From positions 1-64,000 of the forward strand of contig NZ_SJDL01000024.1 of NCBI RefSeq assembly GCF_004327985.1: a stretch of DNA of 64,000 nt, in the 5' to 3' direction. A program made the translations under genes and the position numbers. Below the pieces are notes generated by a model that saw only the letters and a program-made list of their open reading frames with translations, was not told the DNA's origin and made no database searches. Positions 25,003-31,480 of the stretch are shown here, piece after piece (position 1 is the stretch's first letter; each line of letters starts with the position of its first letter). Source of the stretch: Marinobacter halodurans. Its GTDB lineage: Bacteria; Pseudomonadota; Gammaproteobacteria; Pseudomonadales; Oleiphilaceae.

Positions 25003-27906
25003 ATGGTCAGATCCTTGGGGTCCCGTTCCTGTTTCCTGTCTCTTGCGGTTCTTTTGTTTGTCCTCCTTATGACGCTGGCGTCGTCGCCGGTCGCGGCCTA
25101 TCAGTTGGTGGTGGCCGAATCGGCGAACCGAAGCGGTGCGGTTGCCCTTGCAGGCCAGACCGTCGACGGCGTTATCTACGTGTTCATCGACCAGGATAGC
25201 GGTCTGGATCAGGTACGCTTCCGGCTGGACGGTGTGGAAGTGCAGGTCGAAAACCACGCGCCCTGGGATTTCAGCGGAACGACGTCCAGCGATGACAGCA
25301 TGCCGTTCGATACAACCACGATCGCCAATGGGCCCCACACGATCGCAGCGAGTTTGCTGGCAGGAGGCCAACTGGTCGCCACGCTCACGGCCACGTTCGA
25401 TGTCGCCAATGCGGGCACTGGCCCCCAGGACGGTGATGATGCGCCCCAGTTCCATACCGGCTGGCGCGGCGATCCGGCCACCAGCCTGACGGTCTCCTGG
25501 TTGCTGCGCCTGCCACCCGCGGACCCGGTGGTCGAGTACCGCCCGGCCGGCTCTGCTGCCTGGCAGTCCGCACCGGCGCAGGTCACCGACACCACGCTGG
25601 AAGGCAGTCTGCTGGAGGCGACCCTGACCGGCCTGCAATCGAGCCAGCGCTATGACCTGCGCGTCAGCCTGGCGCCGGGCGTGACGAGCCGCCTGTACAG
25701 CGCCACCACCCTGCCCGGCTCCGGCGCGCATGACCTGGAGGTGCTGTTCGTTGCCGATACCGGGCTGGTTGGCCGGGACGATGGCCTGACCACCGGCACC
25801 GAACAGGTGATCCTGGAAATGGCCAACCTGGCGCCGTCGCTGGTGCTGCTGGGGGGCGACTACGCCTACTACAACACGGACAAGCGCTACGGCACGTTGC
25901 AGGCCACCATTGGGGCCTGGTTCGAGCAGATGCAGCCGCTGTTCGAGTATTCCCCGATCATGCCCACCTACGGTAACCACGAGATCCTGCTGGGTGAGGG
26001 GTTCGGCGACTGGGCGATGCATTTCGCCACCCCGGACGGCTGGAGCAGTCGCCGCATGTACAGCTTCGATGCCGGGGACGTTCACTTCGTTTCCGTCTTT
26101 GGTGTGGATGAATACGCCAGCCTGCCGACTGACGCCCTGCAGTGGCTGGATGCCGACCTGGCCGATGCCCGCGCCCGGGGGCAGCGCTGGCTGATACCGT
26201 TTTTCCATGCCTCGCCTTTCTCGGACGGCAGCAATCACGGCTCGGCACTGCCCCTACGCGGCCAGCTCGGCCCCATTTTCGAGGCGTACGGCGTCGAAGT
26301 GGTGGTGACGGCCCACGACCAATCCTTCGAGCGCACCTTCCCGCTGGTGGATGTGCCGACCAGTAACACACCCACCACCACCGCCCGCAGTTGCTATGAC
26401 ACGGACGAGGGCACGACCTGGCTGAAAGTGAGCCCCGGCGGTAAGTTGAGCAATATCTCCAGGGACTTCTCGCCCTGGAGGTCGGCCACGCCGCCCTACT
26501 GGACGGTGGTGCGGGACAACACGCTGCACCATTTCGCCGAGCTGAGCTTCACCGCCACCGGGGAGCTGGTGGTGAACACGCTTGGAGTGACCGGGACCGG
26601 CGAGCCGCCCGTGCTGGTGGACCAGTTCCGCTACAGTCAATCCGGCTGTGGCGCCCAATACCTGGCGGATCCGGTTGCCCTGGACTTCGAGGTGGCTACC
26701 GACGGCAATGACAGCCGGAGCGTGTCGCTGACCTCCACCGGCATATCGCTCGATTTCACGGTCGGACCGACGCCGGACTGGTTGAGCGTGTTGCCGGCCA
26801 GCGGAAGCACGCCCGCCACCCTGACCTTTGCGGTGGATGGCTCCCGGCTCGATCCCGGTACACAGGTGGCCCACGTCGCTATCCGTCAGGCCAGCGGATT
26901 GGCGCTGGTGATCCCGGTTACGGTGCGCCCGGGGGCCGGTGCGTATTCGCTGCGGGTATCGGGCGCTCCCGACCGAAGCGCCTCACAAGCGCTGGACGGC
27001 GCCTCGCTGCAGGGCAACCGGTATATCTTCCTGAGCCCGGAGGTCAACGTAAAACAGGCCCGGTTCTACCTCGACAATCCCAGCGCTTCGGGTACGCCGC
27101 GGCAAACGGAAAACGTCGCCCCCTACGACTTTGCCGGTACCCAGTCCTCGGATCTGGCGATGCCCTTCGATACGACCTCGATTGCCGATGGCCAGCATTC
27201 GGTCACGGTGAGCGTGACCACACAGTCAGGCGATGTCCTGGTGACGACGGCCGACTTTGTGGTAGCCAACCTCGTCCCCCAGCTGTCGGTGAAGCCGTCT
27301 GATGTGAACATCACCCTGCGCTCGCCGCAGACCAGTGACCAGGCCACGCTGGACCTGGTGATGACGGACGGCTCCCAGGTGGATTACATCGCCACCAGTG
27401 ATGCCGGCTGGCTGTCCGTGTCGCCGGCATCCGGGACGACGCCCGACACCTTGACCGCCATGATCGACACCGATGGGCTGGCTCCGGGGAACTACCAGGG
27501 GCAGGTTCACATCAGCGCAACCGGCCAGGACGATGTCGTCGTGACCGTTAACCTGGCCTTCGACCTGGCCAGTCCCTATGACCTCCGGGTCAGCCTGCAA
27601 CCCAGCCGGGACGGGGCAGTACCGCTGGCGGGTCAGACGTTGACCGGCGAGGCCTACGTCTTTGTGCCCGACGTGGCCGGTATCTCGCGGGTGCGTTTCT
27701 ATCTGGACGATCCGGAGCGGCTGGGCTCGCCGATCAAGACCGAGGGGCGGGCGCCCTGGGACTTTGCCGGGACCGTGACGGGCGGCAGCAGGCCGGCCTA
27801 CCCGTTTGACTTTGGCACGCTCAGCGGCAGTCACCAGATCACCGCGGCGGTGGATACAACGGACGGTTTGCGCGTGGTGACGGCGGGGTTTACGGCAGGC
27901 AACTGA
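25003..27906 (+). CDS. secreted purple-acid-phosphatase-like metallophosphoesterase with repeat domains
   Basis: A 967-residue exported protein from ATG 25003 after GGGGGTG; the frame is open to 24802 but that part is not signal-like. The signal peptide (MVRSLGSRSC...SSPVAAYQ) is about 33 residues. A repeat domain covers residues 34-125, then an Ig/FnIII-like N-domain 140-245. The metallophosphatase core has Asp252 (ADTG), Asp286 (GGDYAYY), Asn325-His326-Glu327 (YGNHE), His402 (FFHAS) and His438 (AHDQSFER, where PAPs have GHxHxYER). Two BACON-like segments follow (DWLSVLPASGSTP, GWLSVSPASGTTP), interleaved with two more copies of the first repeat (APYDFAGTQSSDLAMPFDTT, APWDFAGTVTGG). Probable secreted phosphatase or phosphodiesterase; monocistronic. 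Confidence 0.8.
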   Translation: MVRSLGSRSCFLSLAVLLFVLLMTLASSPVAAYQLVVAESANRSGAVALAGQTVDGVIYVFIDQDSGLDQVRFRLDGVEVQVENHAPWDFSGTTSSDDSMPFDTTTIANGPHTIAASLLAGGQLVATLTATFDVANAGTGPQDGDDAPQFHTGWRGDPATSLTVSWLLRLPPADPVVEYRPAGSAAWQSAPAQVTDTTLEGSLLEATLTGLQSSQRYDLRVSLAPGVTSRLYSATTLPGSGAHDLEVLFVADTGLVGRDDGLTTGTEQVILEMANLAPSLVLLGGDYAYYNTDKRYGTLQATIGAWFEQMQPLFEYSPIMPTYGNHEILLGEGFGDWAMHFATPDGWSSRRMYSFDAGDVHFVSVFGVDEYASLPTDALQWLDADLADARARGQRWLIPFFHASPFSDGSNHGSALPLRGQLGPIFEAYGVEVVVTAHDQSFERTFPLVDVPTSNTPTTTARSCYDTDEGTTWLKVSPGGKLSNISRDFSPWRSATPPYWTVVRDNTLHHFAELSFTATGELVVNTLGVTGTGEPPVLVDQFRYSQSGCGAQYLADPVALDFEVATDGNDSRSVSLTSTGISLDFTVGPTPDWLSVLPASGSTPATLTFAVDGSRLDPGTQVAHVAIRQASGLALVIPVTVRPGAGAYSLRVSGAPDRSASQALDGASLQGNRYIFLSPEVNVKQARFYLDNPSASGTPRQTENVAPYDFAGTQSSDLAMPFDTTSIADGQHSVTVSVTTQSGDVLVTTADFVVANLVPQLSVKPSDVNITLRSPQTSDQATLDLVMTDGSQVDYIATSDAGWLSVSPASGTTPDTLTAMIDTDGLAPGNYQGQVHISATGQDDVVVTVNLAFDLASPYDLRVSLQPSRDGAVPLAGQTLTGEAYVFVPDVAGISRVRFYLDDPERLGSPIKTEGRAPWDFAGTVTGGSRPAYPFDFGTLSGSHQITAAVDTTDGLRVVTAGFTAGN

Positions 27907-27914
27907 TAGTCGGT

Positions 27915-27944
27915 CGGTGATCCGGCGCCGGCGCCGGATCACCG
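27915..27944. terminator. perfect 30-bp palindrome between convergent genes
   Basis: Arms CGGTGATCCGGCGCC (27915-27929) and GGCGCCGGATCACCG (27930-27944) meet with no spacer. It lies 9 bases past the phosphoesterase stop and 8 bases past the PEBP stop on the other strand, so it is placed as a bidirectional terminator. It has no T tracts. Confidence 0.55.
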
Positions 27945-27952
27945 TGGGTGGA

Positions 27953-28576
27953 TCAGCGCAGGGTCGGGTTCAGGGTATAGGTCCCGCTGACGCGGGCGCT
28001 GGCCAGCACGTGGCCCTGCATGGCCTCGCGTACGGCGTCGCCTTCGAACTCGCCGCTCAGCCCGAGCGTGTCCACGTCCAGCGCGTGCACTTCGAAGTAA
28101 TAGCGATGCACCAGCTCGTCGTTCCAGGGCGGGCAGGGGCCGTCGTAACCGGCGTAGGTGCCGGCCATGTCCGGGTTACCGGCCAGGAAGTGGGTATAGG
28201 TGTTGACGCCGCGAATACCGATCGGGCCGGGGCCGCCTTTCTTGCCCTTGGGAATCACGCCGTCGCTGTCTGCCCCTTCCGGAATGCGCTTGGTGTCCGC
28301 GGGTACATCCACCAGAAGCCAGTGGAAGAAATCCACCCGGGGCAGATCCTTGTCGACCGTCTTGCCTTCCTGGTTCACATCGTCGGCGACGCTCGGCACG
28401 TCTGGGTCGTACATCATCACCACGAAGCTCCGCGTGCCGGCCGGGGCGTCCGACCACTCCACTTCCGGGTTGCGATTGGGGCCGAAGCTCATGTGGTCCT
28501 CTTCGCTGTAGACACCGAACGCGAAGGTTTCCGGGATAGGCTGACCTTCGGTAATCCCTTTCACTTGCAGTTTCAC
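27953..28576 (-). CDS. PEBP family protein (YbhB/Raf kinase inhibitor-like)
   Basis: A 207-residue soluble protein of the phosphatidylethanolamine-binding fold. GTG 28576 is chosen because AAGGAG sits 6 bases before it, giving MKLQVKGITEGQPIPETF; an upstream extension to 28624 is less likely. Family landmarks: NRNPEVEWSDAPAGTRSFVV, the ligand-site YDPDVPS, FFHWLLVDVP and YDGPCPPWNDELVHRYYFEVHALD. No signal peptide. The role of bacterial PEBPs is unclear. Its leader holds the hairpin at 28617-28661. Confidence 0.85.
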   Translation of the reverse strand: MKLQVKGITEGQPIPETFAFGVYSEEDHMSFGPNRNPEVEWSDAPAGTRSFVVMMYDPDVPSVADDVNQEGKTVDKDLPRVDFFHWLLVDVPADTKRIPEGADSDGVIPKGKKGGPGPIGIRGVNTYTHFLAGNPDMAGTYAGYDGPCPPWNDELVHRYYFEVHALDVDTLGLSGEFEGDAVREAMQGHVLASARVSGTYTLNPTLR

Positions 28577-28616
28577 GGTTTGCTCCTTACTTGGTTTGGA
28601 GAACGGGGGGAAGCCG

Positions 28617-28661
28617 CTGAACAAGCCCTGATCGGCCGATACCCGGCCAGCGCTTGTTCAG
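28617..28661. repeat. 10-bp inverted repeat with inner dyads, upstream of the PEBP gene
   Basis: CTGAACAAGC (28617-28626) and GCTTGTTCAG (28652-28661) flank 25 bases that contain GGCC-GATACCC-GGCC. The right arm runs into GGACTCCTGAG, which resembles motifs at 231-242 and 10153-10164. It could be a small dispersed repeat or a leader structure of the PEBP gene. Confidence 0.45.
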
Positions 28662-28754
28662 GGACTCCTGAGTATGTTGTAACAGGGCGTTTTTCCCTGT
28701 GTCCAGTGTCGTTTTTGTCAGTCAGGGCGGGTGGCTGGAGGGCAGCCTGCGGCC

Positions 28755-28793
28755 TTGGTCTGGTATCGGCGATGTAGTAAAATAACTACATCG
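28755..28793 (+). promoter_or_regulatory. ndh promoter with operator palindrome over the -10
   Basis: -35 TTGGTC (28755-28760), 17-base spacer, -10 TAAAAT (28778-28783). The -10 lies inside a perfect dyad, CGATGTAGT (28770-28778) - 6 bases - ACTACATCG (28785-28793). A dimeric repressor bound there would block the promoter. The regulator is unknown; the half-sites resemble BlaI/CopY halves but in the opposite order. Confidence 0.6.
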
Positions 28794-28898
28794 TGAGGTC
28801 CGTGCGAAAATCCGATGACTGCGTTGGCCGTAGCGTCCGGAAGTCGCATTGAGTGTATCCCGCCCACTCGATAGGATACGCCCTCCTCACCCTGAGTG

Positions 28899-28961
28899 AA
28901 GACAGCCAAAAGCGTCTGGCACGGTGCCGTCTCCAGCCCAGAGCTGTTGGCTGTCTTTTCT
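28899..28961 (+). terminator. terminator-like hairpin in the ndh leader (attenuator candidate)
   Basis: AAGACAGCCAA (28899-28909) pairs perfectly with TTGGCTGTCTT (28947-28957), followed by TTTTCTT. The 37-base loop has its own small dyad. It lies after the ndh promoter and ends about 20 bases before the ndh start. No plus-strand gene lies just upstream for it to terminate, so it belongs to the ndh leader. Confidence 0.6.
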
Positions 28962-28977
28962 TATTGGGAACTCCGCA

Positions 28978-30285
28978 ATGGATACACTGCATCATATTGT
29001 CGTCGTCGGCGGTGGCGCCGGCGGTCTTGAACTGGTCACGCGCCTGGGTAACCGGCTCGGTAAAAAGCAGAAAGCCCGCATCACGCTGGTGGACGCCGGA
29101 CTGACCCACGTCTGGAAACCGTTGCTGCACGAAGTGGCCTCCGGATCCCTGGATGCCAGCGCCAACGAGATCAACTATCGGGCCCACGCCCGCAAGCATC
29201 ACTACGAATTCCAGTTGGGCCGCATGGGCGGTCTGGATCGCGACAGGCGCGAGATCGTGATCCAAGCCTTCCACGACCAGGACGGTGAAGAGGTGGTGCC
29301 GGAGCGGCGTATCGGTTATGACACCCTGGTGATCGCCGTCGGCAGTACCGCCAACGATTTCGGCACGCCCGGAGCCCAGTCCAACTGCCTGTTCCTGGAC
29401 AGTCTCGAACAGGCGCGTCGCTTCCACGACCTGATGCTCAATGCTTTCCTGCGCAAGAATCATGACGCAGCGGAAGGCGGCAGCGGCCGTTTGCCGATCA
29501 CCATCATCGGCGCCGGGGCGACTGGCGTGGAACTGGCGGCGGAATTGCGGCTGGCATCCCGTGAGCTGCCGGTTTACGGGATGAACAACCTGCGTCAGGA
29601 CGACATCAGCATTACGGTGGTCGAGGCGGCTGACCGCATACTCCCGGCGCTGCCGGCGAGGCTTTCCGTGGCCGCCACCAGGGAACTGCTAAACCAGAAC
29701 GTGAAGGTACTGACCGGCCAGCCGGTCAGCGAGGTGCGCGAACGCAGTATCGTCATGAAAGACGGCATTGAACTGGCCTCGGAAATGACGATCTGGGCGG
29801 CCGGCATCAAGGCACCTGCCTTCCTGGCGAAACTGGGCCTGGAAACCGGTCGCGGCAACCAGCTGCTGGTCAGGCAGACGCTGCAGACCACCCGGGACGA
29901 CGACATCTTCGCCCTCGGCGATTGTGCCGCCTGCCCACAGCCGGATTCCGACCGGCCGGTGCCGCCGCGGGCCCAGTCCGCCCACCAGCAGGCGGCGACA
30001 CTGTACAAGTCGCTGGTGAACCGGCTGGAAGGCAAGGAGGCGGTGCCGTTCGTCTACAACGACCACGGCTCGCTGATCAACTTCAGCCGCTACACCACCG
30101 TCGGCAACCTGATGGGTAACCTGTCCGGCCGTAGCATGTACGTCGAAGGCAAGGTGGCGCGGCTGTTCTACCTGTCCCTCTACCGCATGCACCAAGTGGC
30201 CCTGCATGGTCTGCTGCGCACCGGCGTGATCTGGTTCATGGACCGCATCAGCCGGGCGATGCAGCCGCGACTGAAACTGCACTGA
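28978..30285 (+). CDS. ndh: type II NADH:quinone oxidoreductase (NDH-2)
   Basis: Single-subunit, non-proton-pumping NADH dehydrogenase feeding electrons to quinone at the inner face of the membrane. The 435-residue protein starts at ATG 28978 (MDTLHHIVVVGGGAGGLELV). FAD site VVVGGGAGGLEL, NAD site ITIIGAGATGVELAAEL, second FAD motif DDIFALGDCAACPQ, and the quinone-side AQSAHQQAATLYKSL are present. The C-terminal LYRMHQVALHGLLRTGVIWFMDRI is the amphipathic membrane anchor. An upstream in-frame start (28924) would fall inside the leader hairpin and is rejected. Expression looks doubly controlled by the operator and the leader hairpin. Confidence 0.93.
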   Translation: MDTLHHIVVVGGGAGGLELVTRLGNRLGKKQKARITLVDAGLTHVWKPLLHEVASGSLDASANEINYRAHARKHHYEFQLGRMGGLDRDRREIVIQAFHDQDGEEVVPERRIGYDTLVIAVGSTANDFGTPGAQSNCLFLDSLEQARRFHDLMLNAFLRKNHDAAEGGSGRLPITIIGAGATGVELAAELRLASRELPVYGMNNLRQDDISITVVEAADRILPALPARLSVAATRELLNQNVKVLTGQPVSEVRERSIVMKDGIELASEMTIWAAGIKAPAFLAKLGLETGRGNQLLVRQTLQTTRDDDIFALGDCAACPQPDSDRPVPPRAQSAHQQAATLYKSLVNRLEGKEAVPFVYNDHGSLINFSRYTTVGNLMGNLSGRSMYVEGKVARLFYLSLYRMHQVALHGLLRTGVIWFMDRISRAMQPRLKLH

Positions 30286-30307
30286 CGCCATCGGCCAGTG
30301 AAAACGT

Positions 30308-30328
30308 CGGGATCGGTCACCGATCCCG
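30308..30328. terminator. hairpin after ndh
   Basis: CGGGATCGGT (30308-30317), C, ACCGATCCCG (30319-30328), 22 bases past the ndh stop. A practical loop would open the GGTCACC top. No T tract. Confidence 0.45.
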
Positions 30329-30379
30329 GCGGCCTCTGGTGACATACTGAATCCAGTACAACGATATACTGGAGTGCGT

Positions 30380-31315
30380 ATGTCCCCGACCCCCCTGACG
30401 GATCTGCTGGGTTTCGATCCCCATCTGGTCACCCTGGCCCTGGCGCCGGCGTTCTTCCTGGCGATGGCCGGCGAGTGGCTGCACCTGCGTCATAACCGCA
30501 CGGCCTACCCGTCAGCCACCTACACCTGGGCCGATACCCTCTCCAACATGTCCCTGGCCGGGCTCTATCAGGCCAGCGACGTGATCGCCGCCCTGCTGAC
30601 CATCGTGGTCTACAACGCCCTGTTTGACGTGCGCCTGTTCGATATTCCGTTCAACGGCTGGTCGGTGGCGCTGCTGTTCCTGGTGCAGGACTTCGTCTAC
30701 TACTGGTTCCACCGGGCGCATCACCGCATCCGCTGGTTCTGGTGCTCCCACGTGGTCCACCATTCTTCCGAGAAGCTGAACCTTTCCACGGCCTTTCGCC
30801 AGAGCGTGACCTATCCGATTACCGGCATGTGGCTGTTCTGGCTGCCGATCGTGTTCATCGGCTTTCCGCCGGAAACGGTCATCTTCGCCGTTGCCATCAG
30901 CCTGGCCTACCAGTTCTTCATCCACACCCAGACCATCGGCAGGCTGGGGCCACTGGAATGGATCCTGAACACCCCATCCCATCACCGCGCCCATCACGGC
31001 CGCAATCCGCGCTACATCGACAGGAACTACGGCGGCATCCTGATCGTCTGGGACCGGCTGTTCGGCACCTTTGTGGAAGAGGACGCGGTGGAGAAGCCGG
31101 ACTATGGCATCCCGCGCCAGATCCGCACCCACAATCCCGTAACGCTGAATTTCCACGAATGGCGGGACATGTTCCGGGATCTGGTGGCGCCGGGACTGAC
31201 GCTGAAAGAGCGGGCTCTGGTGCTGTTCGGGCCGCCGGAGCTGGCGGACGCGCTGGGGCGGAATCGGTCGGCGGAAGGGATGGAGCGGGTGAAGGGAATC
31301 GAACCCTCGTCGTAG
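30380..31315 (+). CDS. sterol desaturase / fatty acid hydroxylase superfamily protein
   Basis: An integral-membrane non-heme di-iron enzyme of about 311 residues. The His boxes are visible: WFHRAHH, HVVHHSSE, and SHHRAHHGRN, plus FHEW nearer the end. About four to five helices surround them. Start ATG 30380 follows GGAG; a GTG at 30374 is an alternative. Substrate is not predictable; related bacterial proteins hydroxylate or desaturate lipids, sterols or carotenoids. The last 11 codons (MERVKGIEPSS) are the antisense of the tRNA-Gly gene, so the C-terminus has either run on into the tRNA or lost its original end. Confidence 0.85.
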   Translation: MSPTPLTDLLGFDPHLVTLALAPAFFLAMAGEWLHLRHNRTAYPSATYTWADTLSNMSLAGLYQASDVIAALLTIVVYNALFDVRLFDIPFNGWSVALLFLVQDFVYYWFHRAHHRIRWFWCSHVVHHSSEKLNLSTAFRQSVTYPITGMWLFWLPIVFIGFPPETVIFAVAISLAYQFFIHTQTIGRLGPLEWILNTPSHHRAHHGRNPRYIDRNYGGILIVWDRLFGTFVEEDAVEKPDYGIPRQIRTHNPVTLNFHEWRDMFRDLVAPGLTLKERALVLFGPPELADALGRNRSAEGMERVKGIEPSS

Positions 31316-31354
31316 GCTTGGGAAGCCTCTGCTCTACCATTGAGCTACACCCGC
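31281..31354 (-). tRNA. tRNA-Gly (anticodon CCC)
   Basis: Cloverleaf on the minus strand: acceptor GCGGGTG/CACCCGC, D arm GCTC-AATGGTA-GAGC, anticodon loop TTCCCAA giving anticodon CCC, T arm GAGGG-TTCGATT-CCCTT, discriminator T and an encoded CCA. The anticodon stem GAGGC/GCCTA has one mismatch at its base. It closely resembles E. coli glyU. It overlaps the 3' end of the desaturase-family gene on the opposite strand. Confidence 0.95.
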
Positions 31355-31389
31355 GTACCGGTCTCCTGAGGGAGATATTTCAGGCAGCC

Positions 31390-31418
31390 AATATAGATTG
31401 TAAACTCTTGTCAGGCAA
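31390..31418 (-). promoter_or_regulatory. promoter of tRNA-Gly
   Basis: On the minus strand: -35 TTGCCT (rc of 31413-31418), exact 17-base spacer, -10 TATATT (rc of 31390-31395), then a GC-rich discriminator GGCTGCC as expected for stringently controlled tRNA genes. The predicted start lies about 25-30 bases before the mature 5' end. Confidence 0.7.
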
Positions 31419-31480
31419 GGGCTCCGTGAGGATTTGACGTGCTATGATCCAGAGAGAGACTGACCTCCCGGAATACCGAT

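Noticed and set aside
28770-28793. BlaI/CopY operator in the ndh promoter
   Set aside because: The half-sites are alike but in inverse order (TGTAGT...ACTACA instead of ACTACA...TGTAGT), so I do not assign that regulator.
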